Source: Odobenus rosmarus divergens (taxonomy: Eukaryota > Chordata > Mammalia > Carnivora > Odobenidae). Taken from it: a DNA stretch of 64,000 nt. Below the pieces are notes generated by a model. It was not told where the DNA came from, made no database searches, and saw only the letters and a list, made by a program, of their open reading frames with translations. The stretch spans positions 81,591 to 145,590 of the forward strand of contig NW_004450661.1 in the NCBI RefSeq assembly GCF_000321225.1. Reading direction: 5' to 3'. Numbering within the stretch: position 1 is the first letter of the stretch; the number at the start of each line of letters is the position of its first letter. Shown one piece after another: positions 34,631 through 45,775 of this stretch. The translations under genes were made by a program, and so were the position numbers.

Positions 34631-36299
34631 AAACCAAGTAACCGTTCTGGATCCCCGACCCCTCCTCTGTAAAATGCAGCAGCAGGAATAAACTGTGTCT
34701 AAGGTCCCACCATCTCAGACTCTATAACGTCCTCCTCTCTCTGTTTGACAAGGAAGATAGGAAATTGTTTTGCATGAAGCAACTAATTTTCTACCAACTT
34801 AGGTAGCCTGTGGTGGCAGGAGCTATAGTCCCTGGCTGACAGTCCTGGTCGATGGTGATAGGCAGCATGTTCTTCTCTCCTTCGCGTGGATCGTGTGACT
34901 TAGCCTGCATTTCAGCAATTCCCAGGTGATGCAGGAAATCTCATGCAGATTCAGTGTCCTGTGAGGCCTCCTTCTATTCCAGCTCTCCTCACGATTAAAC
35001 AAGTAGGGCCTTGGGAGCAAACCCAGGCCCACTGTAGGCTTTGGGTGAATCTGGCCTTAACATGCCATCATCTCTCATACTCTAAGCTTGGCTCTGACCT
35101 ATCTTCCCCCCACATTGTAATAATCGGCAAGCTGCTTAGTTTCCAAAGCCTGAACCCATCTTATGCTCAAGTAGTTTTTAATTGACTGTCCATCCTGTTT
35201 CCATGTTGAAATCCTCATCTGATAACCAGCAGTATGTGTATCCCCCTTAGGACCATGCCCTACTTGTTCTCATGAGTCTCTTGCCCATTACTCCTCCACC
35301 CAAACCCAAGTCTCCCATGGAAGGGTGGCTTCCCTGAGTCCCAACCCTGTGTCTGGGGCTCTGCTACGGTGAACCTGTTTTTCCATATGTCCTGCCTGTT
35401 TCTCTGGATCATCCAGCACTTCCTAGAATTCTCTCTGGCATGCTCGGTTCGCCTGCCATCTAGCCCATCTCAACATGAGAATTTCATCTTGCTGACAGCC
35501 TGCTTGCTGGCTGCTAGCTGAACATGTCACTACCTGGTCCTTTATCATAAGTTGTCCAGCTTCTGTGTTCCTTCTGCCTGGTGCTTTCTCCAATCCTGGA
35601 GCAGAATGGGATGCCTCTCCTTCCTCTGTGTTGTTTTTGTTCACACACACTGGAACGATTTGTGGAGGGGCTCAAATCTGGGGTTTTACCCAGTGACTGC
35701 CATGTAGCGCGTGCTTAATAAGGACAGATGGAACAAATGAAGTCCCGTCCCCACACTCACTGTCCTGCAGTTAACACCGCTCTGCCATCTGATGTCACAG
35801 ATCGGCATCTCCTTCCTCTTCTCGACACTTCTCCTTCCTGTCCCTCAGCAACAACCCAGGCATCTCCAGCAACTGCGGACCCTTCAAAGACTGCGCTCGT
35901 ATCTTGCCTTCTGAAACTTTTGTTCACTTCTCAAGAAGTGGTCATCCAGCCCTGTGGGAACCAGTTGAGGTTCGTTATCTTTCCACAGCGAAGCAGAATC
36001 AAAACAAAACGAGCAGATAGATCTAAATGCATCATCCTCTCAGACCTGGATAACTGGCATCTGGGTGGCGCCGCTGAAGAGAAGCTGTCACTAAAACCTT
36101 CTAAGGATGGCAATCAGGGCGAGTGCACATTCTCAACGGCACACAGCACGGCAACAGTGGCATAAATAATAAATACTAAAAACATCGTCTTCCCCACCCA
36201 CCGCTCAACAAGAGTTTATCAGAAGTGAAGTGGGCTGGAGGAGGAAAATAATAATTGCCAATCAGGAGGCACTTTACATACATAATTTTATAATGTGAG
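34631..36299. other. No gene recognised
   Basis: About 1.7 kb without a supportable gene. The longest frame (145 codons, 35728-36165, plus) has no recognisable domain, no upstream or downstream exon signal I can support, and overlapping frames on the other strand. Confidence 0.4.
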
Positions 36300-36547
36300 T
36301 CGGATCAGCTTCCCCCTCAGTTCAAAGCCCTCTGACGGTTTTCCCCACCATGCAGAGGAAAGACACACACCCGAGGGGCGCCTGGAGGACCACACTGAGC
36401 CCGCACGCCCTTGCTGCTCTCCCCGGGCTTGCCGCCCCCGCTCCCACCCCGCCAGCACCCTGGCCTCTTTGTTGCGGCTCGCAAATGTTCTGGTGTACTC
36501 CCACCCCAGGGCCTTTGGGTTTGCTGATCCCTCCGCCGTGGGTGTGG
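36300..36547 (+). mobile_element. LINE-2 relic, left part
   Basis: GC-rich L2 block: 'ggcctctttgttgcggctcg' and 'cagggcctttgggtttgctg', ending 'atccctccgccgtggg'. The consensus continues after the LTR at 37030. Confidence 0.72.
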
Positions 36548-37029
36548 TGTATTAGCTTCCTGGGACTACTGTGACAGAGAACCCCCAACCTGGTGTCTTC
36601 AAACAACAGGAACAAGTTGCCTCACAGTTGGGGAGGGTCAGGTCTCAAAGCAAGGCATCAGCAGGGCCCTGCTCCCCCTGACAGGGCCATGGGGAGGATC
36701 CTCTCTGGCCTCTACGAGCTTCTGGGGTTTGCCGGCAATTCTTGGTGTCCTCTGACTTGTTGATGCATCCGTCCAGTATCACACCATTTTCTCCCCATGT
36801 CTTCACACGTCATCCCTCCGTGTGGGTCTGCGCGTGTGTCCACACTGTCCCTATTGGTAAGGATACCAGTCATATTGGATGAGGGCTACCCCAACGACCT
36901 CATTTTCACTTGATTGCCTCTATGAAGACCTTATTTCCAAACAAGGTCATGGTCTTGCTTTACTAGGCTTTAGGACTTCAACAGATCTTTTGCAGGGAGG
37001 GAGGAAGGGACACAATTCAACTCTTAGCA
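36548..37029 (-). mobile_element. MLT1-type LTR, antisense, inserted in L2
   Basis: Reversed MLT1 order: 'tgtattagcttcctggg', 'caaacaacaggaacaag', 'cagtcatattggatgaggg', 'gacctcattttcacttgat', 'ggacacaattcaactctta'. TG and CA termini fit 36548 and 37029. Same family as 16406-16814. Confidence 0.85.
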
Positions 37030-37372
37030 TTCTTCCCCCAAATGTCACCATGACCTACTCTCTCCCTTCTCTGTGCATCACCATATTAAGGGAGCCTCCT
37101 CAGACACCTCTTCCCACATTCCACATTTCTTCTCCACTCCCCTTCTGTTCTTCTATATTTTATGTTCTTTGAGAGCTCTTATCACCATGTCACCTATTTT
37201 TTGTTTTTCCCTATGAATTTTGTTTTTGTCTGTCTCCTCCCCGTAGGTTATCAGCCCCACAAAGGCAGTGACTCCATCTATTAGCTTTTCCCAGAGCCTA
37301 GAACAGTGTTTTCCCAGAGCCTAGAACAGTGCCTGACACATGGTAGGCACTCAGCAAATGTCTACTGAAGGA
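37030..37372 (+). mobile_element. LINE-2 relic, right part
   Basis: Resumes 'ttcttcccccaaatgtcacc' and ends with 'cctgacacatggtaggcactc'. A 23-bp exact tandem duplication (ttttcccagagcctagaac...) lies inside at 37286-37308 and 37309-37331. Confidence 0.8.
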
Positions 37373-37389
37373 GCAATCTTTATTCCTCA

Positions 37390-37565
37390 TGGCATCCGGA
37401 AGTCATCAGGATGCTGGTCACCCCTACTTTATAAATAAGGCGATTGATGCTTGAAAAAATCAGGTCTCTTGCTCAAGATAACATAGCTAATGAGTTTGGG
37501 AACTGGGATTTGACCCAGGTCAAATTGACTCTAAAACCTGTGCTCTCTCCATTCTGCTGCACTGC
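37390..37565 (+). mobile_element. MIR element
   Basis: 'actttataaataaggcgat', 'gggatttgacccaggtc' and 'gtgctctctccattctgctg' follow MIR order. Confidence 0.8.
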
Positions 37566-40084
37566 CCAGGGCGGAAGGAAGGACTTCCTGCAGATGCATG
37601 AGAATTCTGCAGCTGCTGAAATTATTCTTTTTTTTCCTTGAGATAAAACGGCACTTGAAAAACATCATCAAAATGTAAATCTTCAAGTCTAGGTAAGTGG
37701 TCTGGCTCAGCTCACAATGTCACTCAGACAACTACAACATTAGAATACACTTTGTGTATCTCTCAAATTAAAAAAAAAAAAAAAATCCAATTAGGCAAAC
37801 TACTCTTTGGCTCAGGTAATGGTTTTATTTCTCTGGGCAGATTAGAAACCCAAGAAGCATATGCAGTCTGAGTTCCCAGACAGCTGGGAGTTAGGCATGT
37901 ATTGCTGCTTTTAAATTTTAGGCACAAAGGCTTCCAAACCAGAGTGAAACCTGAATGTCAAATTAACAGATGCTGTGGTTATAACCCCCAAACCCTCACT
38001 TCACCAGCAAACACACGTACTGAATTTCCACAGGCAAAGAAAGTTAAACAATGATCTCACTAAATCAAGCCCCAAACCTGCCAGCGAGGCAAAGGAAGTT
38101 GTTTCTATTTGAATTATCCAGATTGGCTGTCAGCATGGATCACATCCACTGGATAATTGCTCATCTTTCGTCTTTGCTCTGCCTGCATAGCCTCAGTCTA
38201 GGAGTCATTGTTCAGTGGAAATCATCCATTGCTGTCATGTTCCTGTCACAGCAATGATCCTCCAATAAGCCAAGGACATTAACCAGAGCTGATAGTCATG
38301 TGTTGCTGTATCTACCATCATCAAAGGTGGGGCTAATCAACGGTGCAGGAACAGAAAGAGATAGTCAGGCTGGGGACACAGAACAAGTTCCCTATCTGAA
38401 GGCTTCTATCTAGAAAATATAAATAAAAGAGTGGGGGATCCCAAGTGCCAGAACCCAACATAATATCTAAGTCAAAAAAAGACCAAAATAGCATAACGCT
38501 TCCAGCCTGTGGGTAAGGAGGTTTGGGAGAAGTGTGGGTGTGAATGCTTCAGATCATGTAGGTGTCCTGATCAGATTCTTTAGATGGTTATGCAGGTCTG
38601 GTTCATTTGAGTGTTGGGTTGCCTCTCTTAGCCTATTGGATGGGGATGTCCTTAGTGACAGTAAATTGCACAATGTAAACATTGTGTCATGGGAAAGAGT
38701 TGACTTTCTTACATCCTAAACCAAACTCCATAGAAAGGAAGATTCTTGGTCTCTGCCACGAAGCCCTCCTGACCCGCAGAGGCCCCAAGTTCCTAAGGAT
38801 GGCTGCAAGTCTTGTTTGGTAAAGCAGATGGGATCCAAGAGAAGGGCAAGCAAGCTGCTGTTGGGGAGACTTTGGGACATTGTTCTACCAGCTCTGATCT
38901 CTCATTGCTTCGAGTAACAATAGGCCGTCACTTTTCTTCCTGACACTCTCCTTCTTAAGCTCCCCCAGGGAATCAGGCCTTGATAATAGTCATACTTCCT
39001 AATTCCTTGTGAAATTGGTCAGAGGCCAAAAATGACTTCTAGTGAGGCTGGTGTTGAATTTTCCTTTATGGCTCTCACTTTGCACCTCTCGAGCTTGGGT
39101 AGGCCTTAGAGATTACGGTACATTTTAGTGGAGTTTCATCATTCCCATATATTGCGGTTCCAGGGAATATTGCTTTCTTAAGCCTACAAACTTTTATTAC
39201 TCTATCCAAAGATGAGGATAAAGTTTCAAAATTTATTACCCATCCTGCTTCTGTGAAATACACCCACTTCCATGAGCACGCAGCTCAACGCACCAAATTG
39301 CGCAGACATGCACGGGTCAGTCTCTCACCACCTGTGAATATGTGAGCAACTGATGTGTTTAAAGATGCAGATGGTTATGCATTGGATGCATATTACAACC
39401 TCCTTTTAATGGAGAAGCCACTTTCGAGACAACAAGCACTGTGTTACAGACAAAACATTTGGACTAGCATCTTTATTCACAAAGGATTTCTCTCCTGTTC
39501 CCCTTAATGCGTAGAAATGTTTTAAATCTCTTTTAGGCCACTTTCAAGATATTGAAAACACTGGCGAGACAGAACCAAATAAAATGTTACATTACAAAAC
39601 TTAGAGCAATTTCTTCTATTTTCAAGTCATATGGAACAGTGTAGAAAAGAAATGTTATTCACTAAAATGTTTTGTTTGGAAAACACCTGTGTTGGATCTA
39701 GAATAGCCATCTCCCTGTCAACAAGCAGAGCTTCCAGTGACTCACTTTGTGATTGCAAACGCGATCCTCAAAAGTAGAAAACTTTTGAAGAAAACATGTG
39801 AATTCCTTTCAGAACATTAAATAGAGGGCTTATTATATGAAAAGCACCATTAAATGCTAGCTAAAACGAATCTAATGTGCCAGAACACATCAGATTTGGA
39901 ACTTCATGAAGATTTTAATATTGTCTTAAATAAATACACACTGAGTAAAAGCAACAGCTCTGTATCAATACTCTACTTAGAATAAACTTGACCCTTTAAA
40001 GAGTGTACAGAGTGGGCTGAGGGGCTGGGAGTTAATTAATCAATAAAACAGGTGGACATGGATGTGGCCTCTGTGGCTTTTCCA
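37566..40084. other. No gene recognised
   Basis: About 2.5 kb, mostly unique-looking and AT-rich, with no reading frame above about 68 codons and none with a domain. A poly(A) run lies at about 37770-37784. It is the longest stretch here without an obvious repeat. Confidence 0.4.
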
Positions 40085-40622
40085 CTGTTTCTTAGCCCTG
40101 GAGTAGTAAAGAATTTGGCCATACACAAATAGACATCTGGCCTTTGTCCTTGGCTCCTCACAAGAATGTTTGTTATTCATGGTGCGTCCCTCTTGCCCCC
40201 CACCCAGGACCACATATCATGACTCACACTTGAGAATCTTAGGGTGGAGACTGACAATGCCAGAAAGGCCAACAGTATCCTTAGAGGGTGGAATGCTTTG
40301 GTCTTGAGGTACCAGTTGACCTACAGCCTGAGTTCAACCATAGGCAATCAAGCCATCATGACTATGTAATGAAGCCTCAGTACAAACTCTGCATATCAAG
40401 CTTGACTGAGTGTCACAGGTAATGCATCCTAAGATGATGGGAGATTTGCATTTGGAACCCTCCTTGTCTCCATCCTATGAGTCTCTTCCTTTGGCTGGTC
40501 CTAATTTGCATCTTTTTGCTGTAATAAACACGACTGTGAGTGTATTAGTTTCTAGTGAGTTCTGTGAGACTTTCTGGTGAGTTCTGTGAGACTTTCTCAT
40601 AAAGGTATGAGAAATAAGAAAA
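40085..40622 (+). mobile_element. Ancient repeat, copy A (family not named)
   Basis: It shares an ordered set of phrases with the next copy: 'atgactatgtaatgaagcct' here versus 'atggttgtgtagtgaagcct' there, then 'gtaataaacacgactg' versus 'ggcaataaaaataag', then 'gttctgtgagac' versus 'gttctgagagctg'. The pattern, with a late AATAAA-like site, suggests a retroviral LTR, but I cannot name it. A 22-bp near-perfect tandem duplication occurs at 40555-40598. Confidence 0.5.
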
Positions 40623-40680
40623 AGATATATATATATTTATATAATGTCTCCCTCTCTCTCTCTCCATATATATATATATT
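40623..40680. repeat. (TA)n and (CT)n microsatellite
   Basis: 'gatatatatatatttatata' then a ct run and another ta run, between the two ancient-repeat copies. Confidence 0.85.
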
Positions 40681-41572
40681 GTCCCTAGTTCCTGCCAATA
40701 TTTGGTCTTTAATCCCAGTCCCTGACATAGAGCTCCTAAATTCTTTGGAATTTCCTGGGTGCTAAGAACATCCTTTGTTCTAATGAGGTGACTCTTCATG
40801 TGCTTCCAGATGAGGACTGGTCACTAGAAAGCCCAAGGCTTGAATAGAAGCTTGGAATTTTCAGCCCTACCTTCCATTCTCCAGAGAGGGGAGAGAGGCT
40901 GGAAAATGAGGTAATAATCAATCATGGTTGTGTAGTGAAGCCTCCATGAAAATCCATGAACTACAGAGTTCAGAGAGTTTCTGGGTTGATGAGCACATTT
41001 ATGTGCCAGGAGGATGGTGTATCCAACTCCACAGGGACAGAAGTTCCTATACTCAGAAGGCTTCCAGACCTCATACTACCTGGGGGTTCATGTGTATGCT
41101 TTGAAATATGTCTTGTAACAAATTGGCAATAAAAATAAGCAAACTGTTTTCCTGGGTTCTGAGAGCTGCTCTGGCAAATTTTTGAACCTGAGCAGGGGGC
41201 CGTGGGAACCTCTGATTTATAACCAAGTTGTGGGTAACCTGGGGGCCTACTAGCTATGATTAGCATCTAGAAGGGGAGCAATCTTGTGGGACTGAGCCCT
41301 TAACCTGTGCAGTCTGCACTACTGTGGTTAGTGTCAGAATTGAATTGAATGGCAGGACACCCAGCTTACGTCAGAGAATTGGCCGATATGGGAGAAACCC
41401 CACATCTGGTGTCAGAAGTGTTGGGAGCGTGCGAGCAGAGAACAGTGAGGGTTCTGCCCAGATGGGGTGATTCTGGAAAACTCCCAAACTTGGGCAGTTG
41501 GTGCCAGAAATTTGGGGCAGACTTGGCAGTTCACAGGACCAAGTCCCTAACCTCCGAATTTGGTTAATACCT
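40681..41572 (+). mobile_element. Ancient repeat, copy B, longer
   Basis: It continues beyond copy A's range with 'ccgtgggaacctctgattta', 'cttgtgggactgagccctta', 'gtgtcagaattgaattgaat' and 'acccagcttacgtcagag', which I recognise as a dispersed mammalian repeat 3' portion. Non-coding; family not assigned. Confidence 0.55.
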
Positions 41573-42779
41573 GGGTACCCTGCCTATCTAGATGTCCAGA
41601 TCTCAGCCAGACTCACAAGACCCATTCAAGAGCTATTATTTTGAGGACAGGGAGGAGGGTCATGCCTCAGACTCACAAGGGAGGCGTCCCTGCATATGAG
41701 ATTCGCATATGAAGCTAATGGAATGAAATTTGAGAGAAAAAATGCTTTTGTCTCTTTCCTATTTTGTTACTGTTGTTAGCCAGACCCAGGGAGACCACAG
41801 GAAGGCTAGCCAAGCCTTGGTTGTGTGGAAGGATGGGGAGGGAGACTAACATGGGAAGGGCCAGGTGGATGACAGAAAGGGGAAGGAAGAGGAGGGGAGA
41901 GAGGTGCACTGGTCACTGCCACCTCCACCACCCAGCTGTGGTGCTTCTCGAAGCTTCTCAAAGCCCCACAAAGCCCTCCACCCCTGTGTTGTAGGACATC
42001 CACTAATTATACTGAAGAAGTTTTATTTTTAATAATATTTTTACTACACTATTTCAGAAGGCCATGCTTCTAAGTGCTGGAGGTAGGAACAGAAATTACA
42101 GATTGCTTTTTAGGCAGATATAGAAATGAAGTCTCGTGTAATTAAATCGCTTGTGGTCGTATTCTGCTCTTCAGACAAAAGTTTTAGAGAATAAAATATC
42201 AGACGAAGTTCCTCAGCCCTGGCAACACAAAATTCCAAGGAGAAGCTAGCAGATAGGAAATGAAATGACGCGAGGAAGCCAATGAGGAGCAACCATGTTT
42301 TTTTAAATTAAAAACTGAAATATATACCTGCTGAAAAGGGGAAATTAAACAAACACTGTATGATGGAGGGCAATAAAAGAAAATATTTCACCAGGAAAAA
42401 TTTCTTTAGGGTTATATCAAAGGGTTCCTCTGAAATTGATAAAAACCCTTCTTTTCATTTCTTCTCTCTCCCTGAGAAACTTTATCCTTTCATTAGAAGT
42501 CAGTCATGTGCGGGAATTATTGAGAGCTGCTATATTTCATCTTGCAGGTTTTTAATCAGTCACTGTGGTGCACGCGCAGCCCACGAACTGTGCTGTTTCT
42601 ACGAAATGTTCTCAATTGCGTGGTGCACCTGTTCCGGCGCTGGGGCCCCAACGGCATCATCCACCCTCGACCGCAGGGCGGATTGCTAAGGGATAGCGTG
42701 CTTTGCTGGTCACTGAGGAAATTTTAGGAGCCAAGCTTTTAGCCCTTAACCCTTTCCCAAGCATCAAGCTTGTGTATTT
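41573..42779. other. No gene recognised
   Basis: Short frames on both strands without domains. The 109-codon plus-strand frame (42360-42689) is cysteine-rich by composition but matches nothing I recognise. Confidence 0.4.
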
Positions 42780-42920
42780 CCTTATTTGTTGGCAGGACAA
42801 CCCATGAGCAAGACCGGATTCTTACACCTATCGGACAGATGATCAGAGGAGGGTTTGCGAGATTTACTCCAAGTCATACTCGCAGCAAGTGGCAGAGTCG
42901 ATACTCAAACACGCCGCCTC
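42780..42920 (+). mobile_element. Possible MIR fragment
   Basis: 'gatgatcagaggagggtttg' and 'caagtggcagagtcgatactc' resemble a diverged MIR core. Confidence 0.45.
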
Positions 42921-43300
42921 TGCCCAGTGTTTTCCGGAAATCTTAGGTCCCTGTGTCTGCAGATGGGAAATGAATAGTGTTACTCGACCTGGCACCCCAC
43001 ACTACCAGCTCTGAGCAGAGCAAACATTGCTACCTTTCCTTTTACTTAAGATAAAAGGTTCCTGGTCAGATGCCAAAGATCTTGGTGCAGAAGCTAGAAA
43101 CACACGAGCAAAAAAAAAAAAAATCTCTGCACATAAGGTGAAGCACATTAAGGTTGGCTGGCCTCCTCCCCACCCTCTGAACCCACCTTGTCTGTTCCTT
43201 TCCTGGAGGCCTTGCCTTGTTTCCTCTGCACCCAGCTGGGTCTCCTTCTTTCTGGCTTTCTTTCCAAATCTTCCCCTTGAAGACTGACTGAAATTGCACC
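42921..43300. other. No gene recognised
   Basis: Unique-looking sequence with an A-run at about 43111-43123. No supportable gene. Confidence 0.4.
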
Positions 43301-43425
43301 TACCGACATTCTAGTTCTGACCCCTCTGTACTAACGAGCTCAAGCAAGTTATGTAACTTCTTTGGGTCTCAGTTTCTGCCTTTGTAAAATGGGGACATTA
43401 TAATAGATGCTCTCTACGAGCCGTA
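43301..43425 (+). mobile_element. MIR element
   Basis: 'aagttatgtaacttctttgg', 'gtctcagtttctgcc' and 'tttgtaaaatggggacatta' follow MIR order. Confidence 0.8.
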
Positions 43426-43714
43426 ATCAAAATGAATAATATACAATTGTACACATAATTAGATACAGTCTTATTTATCAAGATTTCTTCATTTCTTGTT
43501 TCTACAGTGAAATTTGTAGGCCATATTGTATATTTCTTTGATAATCCTGTAAGACCTAGTCCAGTCATATATTCTATTACACTTTTTTTTTCCTGATCCA
43601 CTGATCGGTTGAAAAATCACTTTGTTGATCATGACATTCAGTCTTTTGAGAGGCTATCAATGGAATTCAAGATGACGATGGACTTGTAAATGTACTTTCT
43701 GCTAGACAGACTGT

Positions 43715-43965
43715 ACGGGCAGTAGTAACAATAATAGCTCACATTTACTGAGGACGTATTAACCACCAGGCTCTGTTCTGAGGGCTTTTTACATATTTGC
43801 TCATTTAATTCACACAACAGTCATATGAGATAGGCACTCTTGTTATCTCCGTTGGAGGGCGGAGGAAGCAGTCACGCACAGAGGTTGGGTATATTGCTCG
43901 GTAGTGCAAAGCCAGGAAGTGAGTGTCGGGATTTGAACGGTCAGTCTGACTCTAGGACCCATGCT
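43715..43965 (+). mobile_element. MIR element, near full length
   Basis: 'aatagctcacatttactga', 'gctctgttctgagggc', 'aattcacacaacagtcatat', 'gtgcaaagccaggaagtg' and 'ggatttgaac' follow MIR from its tRNA-proximal core to its L2-like end. Confidence 0.82.
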
Positions 43966-44106
43966 TTCCTCCCGCCCCACACTCCTGTCCTGTTGTGTGT
44001 AGAGGAGGACCGTGCGAATGAACAGAGGGGCCTATGATGGTGGCATATAGAGATTCTGTTCCTAATCTTGGAGTGGGAAAGAGAAGTGAGGTTTGAATAA
44101 ATGATT

Positions 44107-44306
44107 TCTTTTTTTACAAGATTTATTTATTTATTTGAGAGAGGGAGAGTGGGGCGGGGGGGTAGAGGGAGAGAATCTTCAAGTAGCCTCCCAGCTGAGA
44201 GGAGATCCCCATGAGGCAGGGCTCGATCTCACGACCCATGAGATCATGACCTGAGCTGAAACCAAGAGTCTGATGCTCAACCGACTGAGGGCCACCCAGG
44301 TGCCCC
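44107..44306 (-). mobile_element. CAN-SINE, antisense
   Basis: Reversed tail and body, head ending gccacccaggtgcccc. A 13-bp target duplication, tgaataaatgatt, lies at 44094-44106 and 44307-44319. Confidence 0.96.
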
Positions 44307-44319
44307 TGAATAAATGATT

Positions 44320-44755
44320 CCTAAGCTCCTTCAATCTGTGGCATTTTATTGTGATTTCCCTCTAAGATGACAATGGTGACATTTGTATCACTGGATAAAT
44401 GTATTTTAACGTCAGCCCAATCTTTGCTATTACCTCAGTGAAAGAGGTGGGAAACAAAGTGCATAAAATATTTACACAGATATGTACATATGGGTGTATA
44501 TGTAATGTATGTGCATATATGTTATATATATATAATGGAAAGAAATATAAAATGTAAACAGTGGCTAAATCTCAGGGGTGGGATTATTTTGTGTCATCAT
44601 TCCCTTTGTTTATAATTTTTCTCTAACTTTCAGATTTTCTAAAATATGAATGTGTTTTCAGATGAACTGGAATTTGAACCATGTAAAAGGCTACAGCCAC
44701 ATTAAGCCTGGGTTGAGTTTTAATACCCCCATATGGCTGCTTGCTGCTTTGGCTC
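44320..44755. other. No gene recognised
   Basis: AT-rich with a TA/TG-rich microsatellite at about 44470-44540. No supportable gene. Confidence 0.4.
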
Positions 44756-44771
44756 CTTGAAAGCCATTTCC

Positions 44772-44968
44772 TTTTTTTTTTTTTTTTAAGATTTTATTTA
44801 TTTATTTTGAGAGAGAGAGTGTGCAGGAGCATGATCTGGGGGGAGGGGCAGAGGGAGAAGCAGGCTCCACACTGAGCAGGGAGCCCAGTGCGGGTCTTGA
44901 TCTCAGGACCCCAGAATCATGACCTGAGCTGAAGTCAGACACCCAATGACAGAGCCACCCAGGCGCCC
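44772..44968 (-). mobile_element. CAN-SINE, antisense
   Basis: Poly(T), reversed tail and body, head ending ccacccaggcgcc. A 16-bp perfect target duplication, cttgaaagccatttcc, lies at 44756-44771 and 44969-44984. Confidence 0.97.
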
Positions 44969-44984
44969 CTTGAAAGCCATTTCC

Positions 44985-45607
44985 AACCCCTCTTGAACTG
45001 AATACACTCAGCAAAGTAAAATATCTTGCAGGCTTAAATCACGTCTCACCCCCCCTTATGACTGAAGTTGCATGGCGCTTGGGGAGGGACCTGTGGTTTC
45101 CAGAAGTTTAAAGAACCTGAGAACACAAAGAGAAGGACAGTAGCCTGGTGGTGAGTGAAATTAAACAGGTGCTTTAAGAGATAAAACATGATATATCTCT
45201 CACCCAGGATTTTCCCCTCTTTGTGACAGTTTTGCATAAAGGAATATTGAGAATTTTTAGGGGAAAAGCTATCAACATATGAAGACCAATTTGCCACATG
45301 GATCCCCTCCCCTGAGCTGTACAACATGAAGGTCTTTTCACTCAGTAATTTCCTCTCCCCTAAAAGGGAAAATCTAGGATCAAAGCCTGAATTCAGGGCT
45401 CTCGTCTCAGCAAAGATGCCCTTTGCAAATAAGCCTAACTATCTGAAACTGCACATCTCCAGTTAATAATTGCTAATTAAAAATGTCTGATTTGTTAAGG
45501 CCAACACAACTGGCAGAGCCATTCTTTAAAAGAGATATACTCTCTCTAGCCAACTCATTCAAGTTTGCGATTACAGGATAGATCAACGGACCTGGGTTAA
45601 GCTCCAT
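44985..45607. other. No gene recognised
   Basis: Unique-looking sequence without a supportable gene. Confidence 0.4.
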
Positions 45608-45775
45608 TCATTCATTACCTCCTTTCTCTATTCAACAAACATGTATCGATTGCCTACTCTGTGTCTTGTCCTGGGCCGGGCAGTGGGCACACAACAGAAA
45701 ACAATGCATCTTTCCCGTTTCATGGAGCCGAGTCTAATGAGGGTCTACAGTTAAGTATGGAGGTAATTGTGGTGT
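45608..45775 (-). mobile_element. LINE-2 3' end, antisense
   Basis: 'ctattcaacaaacatgtatc', 'gattgcctactctgtgtc' and 'tcatggagccgagtctaatg' are the reversed L2 3' end. Confidence 0.78.

Noticed and set aside
35728..36165. 145-codon plus-strand frame
   Set aside because: Composition-driven, no domain or neighbour supports it.
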